A stretch of DNA of 64,000 nt from Cellulomonas sp. S1-8 (GCF_026184235.1 NZ_CP110806.1:3348001-3412000), one strand, 5' to 3'. Counted from the first letter of the stretch, positions 18,718-27,836 are shown. Numbers and translations are program-made. The notes: generated from the sequence alone by a model not told the origin.

Positions 18718-19265
18718 CGGCGACGACCAACTGGGCCGTGCGGACCGCGCAGCCGCGGGACTCCACCGCACTGGCGGAGCTGGCCGCGCTGACGTTCCCG
18801 CTGGCGTGCCCGCCCGGGTCGACCGCCGCCGACCAGGGGCTGTTCCTCGACGCGCACCTGCGCGCCGAGCACTTCGCGGCGTACGCGGCCGACGCGGGGC
18901 ACGTCGTGCTCGTCGCCGCGACGCCCGGCGACGACGGCGTGCTGCTCGGGTACACGATGCTCGTCGCCGGGGAGCCGACGGACGAGGACGCCCGCGCGGC
19001 CGTGCACATCCGCCCGACGGTCGAGCTGTCCAAGTGCTACGTGCACCCGGACCAGCACGGCGCCGGCGTCGCAGCCACCCTGCTGCGCACCTCCTTCGAC
19101 CACGCCCGCGCCCTCGGCGGCGGCGGGATGTGGCTGGGCGTCAACCAGCACAACGCGCGCGCCCAGGCGTTCTACGCGCGCGAGGGGTTCGCGGTCGTCG
19201 GCGTCAAGCACTTCCGCGTCGGCGAGCGGGTCGAGGACGACTACGTGCTGGAGCGTCCGCTCTAG
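18714..19265 (+). CDS. GNAT family N-acetyltransferase
   Basis: A 183-residue acetyl-CoA-dependent acetyltransferase. The GNAT core is seen as VELSKCYVHPDQHGAGVAATLLR (motif A; the usual Q/RxxGxG/A loop is HGAGVA), the WLGVNQHNARAQAFYAREGF motif B and a C-terminal strand VVGVKHFRVGERVEDDYVLER. Its ATG overlaps the HAD stop, so the two form a coupled pair. Substrate unknown. Confidence 0.9.
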   Translation: MTATTNWAVRTAQPRDSTALAELAALTFPLACPPGSTAADQGLFLDAHLRAEHFAAYAADAGHVVLVAATPGDDGVLLGYTMLVAGEPTDEDARAAVHIRPTVELSKCYVHPDQHGAGVAATLLRTSFDHARALGGGGMWLGVNQHNARAQAFYAREGFAVVGVKHFRVGERVEDDYVLERPL

Positions 19266-19323
19266 GGTCCCGACGCGGACCGGCAGGTGTCGGCAGCAAC
19301 GTGCCGGCCGACCTGCGCGCGTC

Positions 19324-20346
19324 TCAGTGTGGCGGCGTGGTCCCGCGCTCGACGATCCGCATGCTCGCCAGGTGCGTCACCGGCTCGTGCGGCGCGCCGG
19401 AACGCTGCAGGCGGTCCCACAGCAGGTCGAACGCGACCCGCGCGATCTCCCCGCGTCCGGGGTCGACGGTCGTCAGCGGCGGGTCCGTGAACCTGGCCTC
19501 GTCGGTGTCGTCGAAGCCGATGACCGCCACGTCGTCCGGGACGGACAGGCCCCGTGCACGCAGCTCGGACAGCACGCCGATCGCCAGGGAGTCGTTCAGG
19601 GCGACGACGCCGTCGGGCTCCGCACCCGAGTCGAGGACCGCCGCCATGCCGGCGGCACCGTCCGCGCGGCGCCAGGTCGGCGGCGCCCAGCCGACCAGGC
19701 GCGGGTCGAACGCGATCCCGCACGCCTCCAGCGCGGCGAGGTAGCCCGCGTACCGCAGGCGGGCTGTGGCGAAGGGGTGCTCGCGCTGCATCCCGACGAC
19801 GGCGACGCGCCGACGGCCGCGCTCGACGAGCAGCCGCGTCGCCGCCTCGACCGCCTCGCTGTCGCGCATCGACACGTGGTCCACCCCGGCCGCGGCGCCG
19901 GCGACCTGCTCGCCGAGCAGCACGAGGGGGACGTGCGGTGCCACCGCCGCGACGTCGGCGACGTCGACCGCGACCGGGATGAACAGCAGGCCGTCGGTGA
20001 GCTTGCGTCCCGGGCCGTTGAGCACCTGCAGCTCCTGCTCCCGCGTGCCGCCCGTCGGCTCGATGATGACGGTGACCCCCCGCTCGCGGCCGATGCGCAG
20101 GACCTCGTCCGCAAGCTCACCGAAGTACGCCTGGCGCAGCTCCGGGACCGCGAGCCCGATCATGCCCGTGCGCCCCAGGCGCAGGTTGCGGGCCGCGAGG
20201 TTCACCTCGTACCCGAGCTGGTCGATGGCGGCGACCACCCGCGCGCGCGTCTCGGCGCGCACGTACGGGTAGTCGTTGATGACGTTGGAGACCGTCTTCA
20301 CCGAGACACCCGCGACCCGCGCCACGTCGGCCATCGTCGTCGGCAT
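19324..20346 (-). CDS. LacI family transcriptional regulator
   Basis: A 340-residue sugar-type repressor with an N-terminal helix-turn-helix (TMADVARVAGVSVKTVSNVIN) and hinge (NLAARNLRLGRTGMIGLAVPE), then a periplasmic-binding-protein-like effector domain ending PLTTVDPGRGEIARVAFDLL. ATG 20346 has an AGGAGG with a 6-nt spacer. No sugar-uptake or glycosidase genes adjoin it, so the ligand is not predictable; it is presumably a global or distally acting regulator. Confidence 0.92.
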   Translation of the reverse strand: MPTTMADVARVAGVSVKTVSNVINDYPYVRAETRARVVAAIDQLGYEVNLAARNLRLGRTGMIGLAVPELRQAYFGELADEVLRIGRERGVTVIIEPTGGTREQELQVLNGPGRKLTDGLLFIPVAVDVADVAAVAPHVPLVLLGEQVAGAAAGVDHVSMRDSEAVEAATRLLVERGRRRVAVVGMQREHPFATARLRYAGYLAALEACGIAFDPRLVGWAPPTWRRADGAAGMAAVLDSGAEPDGVVALNDSLAIGVLSELRARGLSVPDDVAVIGFDDTDEARFTDPPLTTVDPGRGEIARVAFDLLWDRLQRSGAPHEPVTHLASMRIVERGTTPPH

Positions 20347-20479
20347 GGCCGACCTCCTCGGATCCGTGCCCGTGGGTCCGACGACAGGCGGACGCACGCG
20401 TGGCAGACGAGACGGCAGCAGCGCCGTCGCCCGGGCAGCCTATCGAGGACGCTGCGCCGGGTGGTCCCGGACACACGTC

Positions 20480-20504
20480 GGGCCCGGTCGTGGCGACCGG
20501 GCCC
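20480..20504. terminator. intrinsic terminator after the bS22-like gene
   Basis: Perfect 11-bp stem GGGCCCGGTCG / CGACCGGGCCC with a 3-nt loop, 35 nt downstream of the minus-strand bS22-like gene. Confidence 0.65.
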
Positions 20505-20538
20505 GGGGTGCACGACGCGCCGACGAGCGGCGCTCAGC

Positions 20539-20637
20539 TCACTTCTTGTTGCGGCGCTGGTGACGCGTCTTGCGCAGCAGCTTGCGGTGCTTCTTCTTCG
20601 CCATACGCTTGCGGCGCTTCTTGATGACGGATCCCAT
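20539..20637 (-). CDS. bS22-like (AURKAIP1/COX24 domain) small ribosomal protein
   Basis: A 32-residue, very basic peptide (MGSVIKKRRKRMAKKKHRKL then LRKTRHQRRNKK) that matches the AURKAIP1/COX24-domain peptide conserved across Actinobacteria and reported as the small-subunit protein bS22 in mycobacterial ribosomes. It is too short for ordinary ORF calling but clearly real: ATG 20637, GAGGACC upstream, stop TGA at 20539 and a strong terminator after it. Confidence 0.93.
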   Translation of the reverse strand: MGSVIKKRRKRMAKKKHRKLLRKTRHQRRNKK

Positions 20638-20879
20638 GCGGTCCTCACTCGTGTCCGGTCACGACCCGTCAGGGCCGCGAGTGGTGGTCGATCGACGCGC
20701 GGTGCGCATCGGGCCCACCCGAATCACCCACGCACGCAAAGTCCGAGCGCCCACCTTACGCGATGGCGTACCGCGACCGCGAACTCCCGGCCGTGCGGGG
20801 TGCTCACCGGGCGCTCGTCGGGTGCCTGCCGTGTGCCTGCCGTGCGCCTGCCCGTGCCGCACGGCCGGCACCGGTGTCC

Positions 20880-21116
20880 TCAGGAGGTCCGGCGGTCCTC
20901 GCCGAGCATCCCGGGGTCGACCGTCGCCGACGACCTCAGGTACGCGTCGAGCGCGTCCTGCGGCACGCGGAACGACCGTCCGACGCGCACGGCGGGCAGC
21001 TCACCCGCGTGCACCAGCCGGTACACGGTCATCCGCGAGACCCGCATGAGGTCCGCGACCTCGACGACCGTGAGGAACCGCACGCGACCCTGGGGTCCGC
21101 CCTGCTCCTCGCCCAT
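20880..21116 (-). CDS. BldC-like MerR-type helix-turn-helix DNA-binding protein
   Basis: A 78-residue single-domain protein with an excisionase/MerR-type winged helix: FLTVVEVADLMRVSRMTVYR, LVHAGELPAVRVGRSFRV and PQDALDAYLRSS. These segments match BldC, a developmental and general regulator found throughout Actinobacteria. There is no linked integrase or phage gene, which argues against an excisionase. ATG 21116 chosen. The bS22-like gene follows 242 nt downstream on the same strand. Confidence 0.9.
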   Translation of the reverse strand: MGEEQGGPQGRVRFLTVVEVADLMRVSRMTVYRLVHAGELPAVRVGRSFRVPQDALDAYLRSSATVDPGMLGEDRRTS

Positions 21117-21240
21117 GCCTCGGCCCTCCAGCTGACCGGGCCGCGCCGGCGTCGCGCACCCGGGCGCCCGGGTGCGCGGCCCACAGTAGTGGCGCGTGTG
21201 ACAGGTGGGATAGGGGTGACACCCGCCCGGCCCACCGCAG

Positions 21241-21274
21241 TGACGGTCCTCCCGTCGTGACGGTCCTCCCGTCG
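21241..21274. repeat. tandem 17-bp repeat downstream of acuC
   Basis: Two identical 17-bp units (tgacggtcctcccgtcg at 21241-21257 and 21258-21274) plus a partial third copy. Each unit can form a short GACGG/CCGTC hairpin; the position directly after acuC suggests a possible role in termination. Confidence 0.7.
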
Positions 21275-21280
21275 TGACGG

Positions 21281-22498
21281 TCAGTCGAGGTCCGGGTCGA
21301 GACCCAGCGACGGGAACACGGCCGCGCGGGTCGCGCGGATCGCGCGGTCCACGTCGTTCGCCGGGTCGTAGCCCGCGGACCAGGGCCGGTACCAGGCCGT
21401 CGCGTGGTCCGTCATCACCGGCACCGCGGCACGCCCGTAGCGCTGCTGCACGAGGTCGAGCCACTCCTGCGGCACCGGGGTCGCCGGGTCCACCGGGCGG
21501 TGCGACGCGACGCCCAGCAGGTGCGACCACGTCCGCGGGACGACGTCGAGGATCGCGTACCCGCCGCCGCCGAGCGCGACCCACCGCCCGTCGCAGACCT
21601 CGTGCGCCAGGTCGTGCAGCAGGGACGCCGCGACCTTCTGCGCGTCCACCGACACCCGCAGCGTCGCGAGCGGGTCCATGAGGTGGGTGTCGCAGCCGTG
21701 CTGGGTGACGAGCAGGTCGGGCGCGAACTCGCGGACCACCGCGGGCACGACCGCCTCGATCGCGCGCAGCCAGCCCGCGTCGTCCGTCCGGGAGGGCAGC
21801 GCCACGTTGACGGCCGTGCCGTCCGCGCGGGGCCCCCGTCTCCGTCGGGTACCCCGTTCCGGGGAACAGCGCGTGCCCCGTCTCGTGGATCGACACGGTC
21901 AGCACCCGCGGGTCGTCCCAGAAGACGTCCTGGACGCCGTCGCCGTGGTGCGCGTCCACGTCGACGTACGCGACCCGCTGCGCGCCGGCGTCCAGCAGCG
22001 CCCGGATCGCGACGGCCGCGTCGTTGTAGACGCAGAAGCCCGACGCGGCGCCCGGCCGCGCGTGGTGCAGGCCACCGCCCACGTTCAGCGCGTGCTCCGC
22101 CCGGCCCTCCACACCGCCATCGCCGCGTCGACCGTGCCGGCCACGACGCGGGCGGCGGCGTCGTGCATCTGCGGGAACAGCGGGTCGTCCCGCGTCCCCA
22201 GGCCGCGCACCAGGTCCGGGACGCCGTGCTCGGCCGCCGCGTGCACCGCCGCGACGTACGCGGGCTCGTGCACGGTCGCCAGCAGCGCGTCGGACGCCGG
22301 CTCCGCCCCCACCACCTCGACGCCCGCCGCGTCGAGCAGGCCGAGCTGGGCGGCGAGCGCGATCGTCAGGTCGATCCGGTCGGACGTCATGGGGTGACCG
22401 AAGCCGAAGTCGTACGCGAGGAGCTCGGTCGCCCAGACGACCCGCAGCGTCGGTGCCCCGGTGACGCGCGCGGCGGGGTGCGCGTCGGAGGCCGTCAT
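21281..22498 (-). CDS. acuC: AcuC-type histone-deacetylase-like protein, with two apparent compensating frameshifts
   Basis: Zn-dependent deacetylase of the class I HDAC family; bacterial AcuC deacetylates acetyl-CoA synthetase. The protein is spread over three frames: N-terminus (VVWATELLAYDFGFGHPM) from ATG 22498 to about 22105; the catalytic centre (ALNVGGGLHHARPGAASGFC, YVDVDAHHGDGVQDVFWDD) to about 21830; and the C-terminus (VALPSRTDDAGWLRAIEAVV, LLVTQHGCDTHLMDP, ALGGGGYAILDVVPRTW) to 21281. One missing G near 22105 and one extra C in a CCCC run near 21827 would restore 405 continuous residues; the span is already a multiple of three. All catalytic His/Asp residues are present, so sequencing error is likely. 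ATG 22498 follows GACGGT by 6 nt. Confidence 0.85.
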
Positions 22499-22622
22499 GG
22501 GCTCACCGTCCCACCGTCACACGGCGTGTGTCGACCCGACGTGCAGGCCGCGCCAGTGCGTGGGGAGGGGCGGCACGTGCCAGAGTGTGGGGTCTGCGAC
22601 CAGGTGGACAGCGGGAGGTGGG

Positions 22623-23996
22623 ATGGCAGCGGGGCCCGGCCTGCTGTGGAGCGCGCGCGAGTACGTCGACCGGTCGGCCCGGCAGTCCCCCGCACGACTC
22701 GCGCTCGGCGTCTTCGCCCTCGTCATCGCCGTCATCACCGTGCTGCTGTCCGCACCGTGGGCGACGGCCGGTGGCGAGCGCGCGCCGCTCGTCGACGCCC
22801 TGTTCACCGCGACGTCCGCGACCACCGTCACGGGGCTGGTCGTCGTGCCCACCGGGGAGTACTGGTCCGCGTGGGGCCTGGTGGTCATCCTCGTGGCGAT
22901 CAAGATCGGCGGGCTGGGCGTCATGACGCTCGCGTCGCTGCTCGGCATGGCCGTGTCGCGGCGCATCGGCCTGACGCAGCGTCTGCTGGTGTCGTCCGAG
23001 ACCAAGGTGACCCGCCTGGGCGAGGTGGGGTCGCTGGTCCGCACCGTCATCGTGACGTCGACGGTCCTGGAGGTCGCGATCGCCCTGGTGCTGTTCCCGC
23101 GGCTGCTCGTGCACGGGGAGTCCACGGGGACGGCCGCGTGGCACGCGGTGTTCTACTCCGTCTCGGCGTTCAACAACGCGGGCTTCGTGCCGACCCCCGA
23201 GGGGCTGGACCCGTTCGTCTCCGACTGGTGGATGCTGCTGCCGATCATCATCGGCGTGTTCATCGGGTCCCTGGGCTTCCCCGTCATCCTCAACGTCGCC
23301 AACCACCTGCGCGAGCCGCGCCGCTGGAGCCTGCACTCCAAGCTGACGATCACGACGAGCCTCGCCCTGGTGCTGTTCGGGTCCGTGGTGGTCGCGGCGT
23401 TCGAGTGGACCAACCCGGACACGTTCCGGCCGCTCGACGCCCCGGGGACCATCCTCGCGTCGCTGTTCGCGGGCGTCATGCCCCGCTCGGGCGGGTTCTC
23501 GACGGTCGACGTGGGGCAGATGCACGAGGGCACGTGGCTCCTGCTCGACGCCCTGATGTTCGTCGGCGGGGGCTCGGCGTCGACCGCGGGCGGCATCAAG
23601 GTCACCACCCTGGCCGTCATGCTGCTCGCGATCGTCGCCGAGGGCCGCGGCGACCGTGACGTCGAGGCGTTCGGCCGGCGCATCCCGCGCGAGACGCTGC
23701 AGGTCGCCATCGCCGTCAGCTTCGTCTCCGCGACGATCGTGCTGATCGCCACCCTCCTGCTGCTGGCCATCACCGGGCTGACGCTCGACCGCGTGCTCTT
23801 CGAGGTCATCTCGGCGTTCGCGACGGCCGGGCTGTCGACCGGCATCACCGCCGACCTGCCGACACCGGCGAAGTACGTGCTCGTCGTGCTCATGTTCATC
23901 GGCCGGACCGGCACCATGACGCTTGCGGCGGCGCTCGCGCTGCGCAACCGTCGACGTGTCATCCGCTACCCGGAGGAGAGGCCCATCGTTGGCTGA
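22623..23996 (+). CDS. TrkH/KtrB family potassium uptake membrane protein
   Basis: Channel-forming subunit of a Trk/Ktr potassium system. The 457-residue protein has about eight to ten hydrophobic helices and four pore-loop filters (TATSATTVTGLVVV, SAFNNAGFVPT, GVMPRSGGFSTVD, SAFATAGLSTGITA), the conserved pattern of the superfamily of K+ transporters, plus the gate region GGGSASTAGGIKVTT. ATG 22623 has GGGAGG upstream. The TrkA gene overlaps its end by 8 nt, giving a complete two-component system. Confidence 0.95.
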   Translation: MAAGPGLLWSAREYVDRSARQSPARLALGVFALVIAVITVLLSAPWATAGGERAPLVDALFTATSATTVTGLVVVPTGEYWSAWGLVVILVAIKIGGLGVMTLASLLGMAVSRRIGLTQRLLVSSETKVTRLGEVGSLVRTVIVTSTVLEVAIALVLFPRLLVHGESTGTAAWHAVFYSVSAFNNAGFVPTPEGLDPFVSDWWMLLPIIIGVFIGSLGFPVILNVANHLREPRRWSLHSKLTITTSLALVLFGSVVVAAFEWTNPDTFRPLDAPGTILASLFAGVMPRSGGFSTVDVGQMHEGTWLLLDALMFVGGGSASTAGGIKVTTLAVMLLAIVAEGRGDRDVEAFGRRIPRETLQVAIAVSFVSATIVLIATLLLLAITGLTLDRVLFEVISAFATAGLSTGITADLPTPAKYVLVVLMFIGRTGTMTLAAALALRNRRRVIRYPEERPIVG

Positions 23997-24696
23997 GAGC
24001 CTGCGTTCAGGCGGCGGCGAGCCGCGCAACGCACCCCGCACCCCGAAGAAGGACTCGGGCGTCCTGGTCATCGGCCTCGGGCGGTTCGGGTCCGCCATCG
24101 CCTCGACCCTCGACCGCCTCGGCCAGGACGTCCTGGCCGTCGAGCGCAACCCCGAGCTGGTCGCCCAGTGGTCCGGGCGCATCCCGCTGGTCGAGGCCGA
24201 CGCGGTGAACCCCGACGCGCTCGAGCAGCTGGGCGCACGCGAGTTCCCCGTCGCGGTCGTCGGCGTCGGGTCGTACCTCGAGGCGTCCGTGCTGATCACG
24301 GGCAACCTGGTCGACATCGGTGTCCCGCAGATCTGGGCCAAGGCGATCAGCTCCGAGCACGCGCGCATCCTGCAGCGCATCGGCGCGCACCACGTCGTCC
24401 TGCCCGAGGCCGACGCCGGGTCGCGCGTCGCGCACCTCGTCAGCGGCAAGATGCTCGACTACATCGAGGTCGAGGACGGGTTCACGGTCGTGAAGATGCG
24501 GCCCCCGAAGGAGGCGCAGGGGTTCACCCTCGCGCAGTCCAAGGTGCGCGAGCGGTACGGGGTCACGATCATCGGGGTGAAGTCACCCGGGATCGACTTC
24601 CAGTACGCCACACCCGAGACGCGCATCTCGGCCAACGACCTCATCATCGTCGGCGGTCACGCCGACCTGCTCGAACGCTTCGCCTCACGACCCTGA
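23989..24696 (+). CDS. TrkA-type potassium uptake regulatory protein (RCK domains)
   Basis: Cytoplasmic gating ring subunit for the adjacent TrkH. The 235-residue protein has an RCK-N Rossmann domain (SGVLVIGLGRFGSAIASTL; second strand DVLAVERNPELV) binding NAD(H) or ATP/ADP and a C-terminal RCK-C domain (YIEVEDGFTVVKMRPP...DLIIVGGHADLLERF). The best start is TTG 23989, which has GGAGGAGAG about 8 nt upstream and overlaps the TrkH stop; the following ATG is much further in. A rare TTG start may lower its yield relative to TrkH. Confidence 0.93.
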   Translation: MAESLRSGGGEPRNAPRTPKKDSGVLVIGLGRFGSAIASTLDRLGQDVLAVERNPELVAQWSGRIPLVEADAVNPDALEQLGAREFPVAVVGVGSYLEASVLITGNLVDIGVPQIWAKAISSEHARILQRIGAHHVVLPEADAGSRVAHLVSGKMLDYIEVEDGFTVVKMRPPKEAQGFTLAQSKVRERYGVTIIGVKSPGIDFQYATPETRISANDLIIVGGHADLLERFASRP

Positions 24697-24743
24697 GGCG
24701 AGGTCCACCGCCCACGCACGGCTCGTCCGACGAGGAGACCTTC

Positions 24744-25805
24744 ATGGCGAAGGGCAGCAAGAAGTCCGGCAAGAAGTCCGGCAAGAAGTCCGGCAAGAAG
24801 TCCGAGAAGAAGTCCGGCAAGAAGTCCGAGGCGAAGGCCATCGAGAAGGCCCTCGAGAAGTCGCGCAAGAAGGCGGACGAGAGCGAGGTCACCGCTCCCA
24901 CCGCAGTGCTGGACCGCGCGGAGACGCAGCTGCCCGCCGAGCCCACGACCGACGACGTCGCCGAGCGCCGCGACGTCGCGATCGACGCGCTGCGGGTCGG
25001 GCCCGGGTTCCGGATCGCCGACCTCGACGCGTCCTCGAAGCCCGGGTTCGGCGGGTCGCGCTCCGAGGGCGAGCGGGCCCTGGACCTCATGGGAGAGGAG
25101 CTCTCCGAGCTGCAGGAACGGCTGTTCGCGCACGGCCGCACCGGCGGCACGCGCTCGGTGCTGCTCGTCCTGCAGGGGCTGGACACGGCGGGCAAGGGCG
25201 GCATCGTCCGCCACGTGCTCGGCCGCGTCGACCCCCAGGGCGTCGCGCTGCGCTCGTTCGGCGTCCCGACGGCCGAGGAGCGCCGCCACCACTACCTGTG
25301 GCGCATCCGCCGCGCGCTGCCCCCGGGCGGGCTGATCGGCGTGTTCGACCGGTCGCACTACGAGGACGTCCTGGTCGCCCGCGTCGACGAGCTGGTCGCA
25401 CCCGAGGTGTGGCAGGGCCGGTTCGACGAGATCAACCGGTTCGAGGCCCAGGTCGCGGCGGCGGGCACGACGATCGTCAAGGTCGCGCTGTGGGTGTCGC
25501 GTGACGAGCAGTACGCGCGACTGCACGAGCGGCTGGAGCGCCCCGACAAGCTGTGGAAGTACAACCCCTCGGACGTGGACGTCCGGCTGCGACGGCCCGC
25601 GTACGAGGAGGCCTACCAGGACGTCCTCGACCGCACGAGCACCGACGTCGCGCCCTGGTACGTCGTGCCGGCCGACAGCAAGTGGTACGCCCGGCTGGCC
25701 GTCAGCGCCCTGCTGCACGGTGCGCTGAGCGACCTCGACCTCGGCTGGCCCGCGGCCGACTACGACGTGGCCGCCGAGCTGGCCCGCCTCGAGGCGACGC
25801 GCTGA
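24744..25805 (+). CDS. PPK2 family polyphosphate:nucleotide phosphotransferase with Lys-rich tail
   Basis: Enzyme expected to use polyphosphate to phosphorylate nucleotides. The PPK2 domain (about residues 95-340) has Walker A in LQGLDTAGKGGIVRHV, the FGVPTAEERRHHYLWR segment, Walker B in GVFDRSHYEDVLVARVDE and the lid with KVALWVSRDEQ. In front is a 48-residue tail made almost wholly of Lys, Ser, Gly and Glu, with KKSG repeated six or more times, unlike ordinary PPK2 enzymes; it may bind polyphosphate or nucleic acid. ATG 24744 has CGAGGAGA upstream. It lies 47 nt after the trkA-like gene. Confidence 0.92.
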   Translation: MAKGSKKSGKKSGKKSGKKSEKKSGKKSEAKAIEKALEKSRKKADESEVTAPTAVLDRAETQLPAEPTTDDVAERRDVAIDALRVGPGFRIADLDASSKPGFGGSRSEGERALDLMGEELSELQERLFAHGRTGGTRSVLLVLQGLDTAGKGGIVRHVLGRVDPQGVALRSFGVPTAEERRHHYLWRIRRALPPGGLIGVFDRSHYEDVLVARVDELVAPEVWQGRFDEINRFEAQVAAAGTTIVKVALWVSRDEQYARLHERLERPDKLWKYNPSDVDVRLRRPAYEEAYQDVLDRTSTDVAPWYVVPADSKWYARLAVSALLHGALSDLDLGWPAADYDVAAELARLEATR

Positions 25806-25836
25806 GACGACGCCGGACGCCCGTCCGTCGTGAAGG

Positions 25837-26325
25837 TCAGGAGCCGTCCGCCGCCCGTCGCTGGTGCGGCAGCTCGCCGTTCCGCAGCGAGCCATGAGGG
25901 CGCACGCAGTGGCGCAGGCCCGCACCCTGCGTGCCCGGGCGTGCGACGTCCCGCCACGTGGGCAGGCTGCGGAGGGGACCGGCGGCGTGGCCGTGCAGCG
26001 GCGCACCGAGCGCCGGGTGCTCGACGTACGTCGTGCGGGGCTCCGGGGCGCCCTGCCAGGGCGACGGGGTGTCGTGGCCGAGGGCCGCGCGCTGCGTCGG
26101 GACCCGGACCACCCGGCGGGCCGGCGACAGGACGACGCGGGGCGCGGGCACCGCGAGCCGCGGACGGTTGAGGTGCTGGTAGAGCTGGGCTGCCGCGCCG
26201 CCGATGACCATCAGGAGTGCACCCGGGAGCATCTGCTCCCCGGCGGCGGTCAGGCCGGTGGCCGCGAGCGTGAGCCCACCGCCCACGAGCATGCCGGGCA
26301 GTGCCTGGCGAAGATAGGTGTGCAT
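25837..26325 (-). CDS. hypothetical membrane protein
   Basis: A 162-residue protein with one or two N-terminal hydrophobic segments (ALPGMLVGGGLTLAATGLTA and LPGALLMVIGGAAAQLY) and a long Arg/Pro/His-rich polar tail. No family recognised. ATG 26325 has AAGGAGC upstream; a longer frame extends to 26379 but lacks an RBS. It is convergent with the PPK2 gene and 76 nt downstream of the Pro/Glu-rich protein on the same strand. Confidence 0.6.
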   Translation of the reverse strand: MHTYLRQALPGMLVGGGLTLAATGLTAAGEQMLPGALLMVIGGAAAQLYQHLNRPRLAVPAPRVVLSPARRVVRVPTQRAALGHDTPSPWQGAPEPRTTYVEHPALGAPLHGHAAGPLRSLPTWRDVARPGTQGAGLRHCVRPHGSLRNGELPHQRRAADGS

Positions 26326-26401
26326 GTCCGAGCTCCTTGCCTGGTAGACCGGAGCGCCCCTCGGGGCGCGGGACGTCACGCGCTGTGCGCGGGACGTCCG
26401 G

Positions 26402-27649
26402 TCAGGCAGGGCTCTGAAGGACGTCGCGCGCGGGGGCCGTCGGGCAGGTGTCGTGCGACGCCGTGAGCGTCGCGACGAGCACGAGGTCGACCGGCCGCGG
26501 CCAGTGCGCCGGGACGGCTCTCGGCCCGGCTCGCGGGGTCACGGACCCGGCACCCGGCGTCCCGAGCCCGGCCTCCGGGGTCAGGGGCGCAGGTGCGGTC
26601 GGGCGCTGCACGGTCACGGCGGGGGCCACGGTCGCCGCGGTCTCCGCGACCGGGCTCGCAGCGACGTGGGAGGTGACGGTGACGACGGCGGGCGCCTCGG
26701 GCAGCGGGGCGCCCGGGCTCTGCGACGGGAACCACGGCGTCCGCTGGGCCGGTGGCGTCGCGGCGGGCGGCGGTGCCACGACGGCCTGCACGACCACGGG
26801 AGGCGGTGGTGGGACGGGCAGGGCCGCGGGCGACGCGGGCAACAGGTGCGGGGCGCGGGCCCAGGTGGGTCCGTGCTCGCTCGGCGGCTCGCACAGCTCG
26901 CGCAGCGGGACGGTCTCGGCGTCGTCAGCGGCGTCCGTGGCCCGGACGACGCCGGGCGCCCCGTCGAGCGCCGTCGCCGTGACGACGTCGACCACCGCGG
27001 GGACGAGGGACACGGCGGGCGCGACCGTCACGAGGACGACCGGCACGGCCCGCGGGGCGCCGGACGCCGCGGGGACGTCCTGGGTCGGGTCGCCGACCGG
27101 GACAGGGTCGGTGTCCGGCGGACTGACGGGCTCGGTCGGCTCGACGGGCTCGGTCGGCTCCGTGGGCTCGGTCGGCTCCGTCGCGGGGTCCGTGGGCTCG
27201 GTCGGGGGGTCCGTCGGCTCGACGACCGGGTCGCCGGGCTCCACGACGGGATCGACCGGCTCCACCGGCGGGTCCGTCGGCTCGACGGGGGGGTCGGCGG
27301 GCTCCACGACGGGGTCGACCGGCTCGTCGACGGGGGTGGCCGGGTCGCCGTCCGGCTCGGTGGCCTCGAGCGGCGTCTCGGCGATCTCGGCCAGGTGCGG
27401 GGTCGCGGCCTCGGGCAGCTCGGCCCAGGTCACGTCGACGTGCTCGCCACCGACCGCCCAGGGCGCACCGGGTCGCGCGGCGGCGCCGTCGGACCGTTCG
27501 AGTCCGGCGGGCGAGGCGTGGGGGGCTGCCGAGGCACCGGCGGGGCTGCCGACGGCGGCGTCGAGCAGCAGCAGCAGCAGGCCGGCGACGACGGTGACGA
27601 GGGCGCGCAGCACCCAGGTCTCCGCTCGTGCCTGCCGGTACGCCCGCAT
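26402..27649 (-). CDS. secreted Pro/Glu/Val-rich repetitive protein, function unknown
   Basis: A 415-residue protein starting with a basic N-terminus and a hydrophobic signal/anchor (ALVTVVAGLLLLLLDAAVG). Residues about 105-190 are low-complexity PVDPVVEP, EPTDPP and EPTEPTEP repeats, probably extended and wall-spanning; the rest is Ala/Pro/Val-rich (a PPPPP run near residue 275, many PAV segments). No catalytic domain, LPXTG motif or lipobox seen. ATG 27649 has GGGGGAGGATC upstream, so it is probably genuinely translated. It is divergent from the alpha/beta hydrolase. Confidence 0.7.
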   Translation of the reverse strand: MRAYRQARAETWVLRALVTVVAGLLLLLLDAAVGSPAGASAAPHASPAGLERSDGAAARPGAPWAVGGEHVDVTWAELPEAATPHLAEIAETPLEATEPDGDPATPVDEPVDPVVEPADPPVEPTDPPVEPVDPVVEPGDPVVEPTDPPTEPTDPATEPTEPTEPTEPVEPTEPVSPPDTDPVPVGDPTQDVPAASGAPRAVPVVLVTVAPAVSLVPAVVDVVTATALDGAPGVVRATDAADDAETVPLRELCEPPSEHGPTWARAPHLLPASPAALPVPPPPPVVVQAVVAPPPAATPPAQRTPWFPSQSPGAPLPEAPAVVTVTSHVAASPVAETAATVAPAVTVQRPTAPAPLTPEAGLGTPGAGSVTPRAGPRAVPAHWPRPVDLVLVATLTASHDTCPTAPARDVLQSPA

Positions 27650-27836
27650 GCTCGATCCTCCCCCGAGCACGTCAACTCTGACGCGCACGGATCCAGTATG
27701 CGGGCTGATGCGCACAAACGCCCACGATTCGGCCATCCGGGGGAACAGGACCCCGACCGATGAGTTCCGGTCGCCCGGACGGTCGACCCCCACGGGTGCA
27801 CGACGCACCCGTCGCCGCCACCCCGCAGGAGCGATC

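Noticed and set aside
20880..21116. Excisionase of an integrated element
   Set aside because: The small MerR-type protein matches BldC, and no integrase, attachment repeat or tRNA target is nearby.
27100..27350. CRISPR-like regularity in the Pro/Glu repeat region
   Set aside because: The repeats are short, coding, contiguous and lack unique spacers; no cas genes occur.
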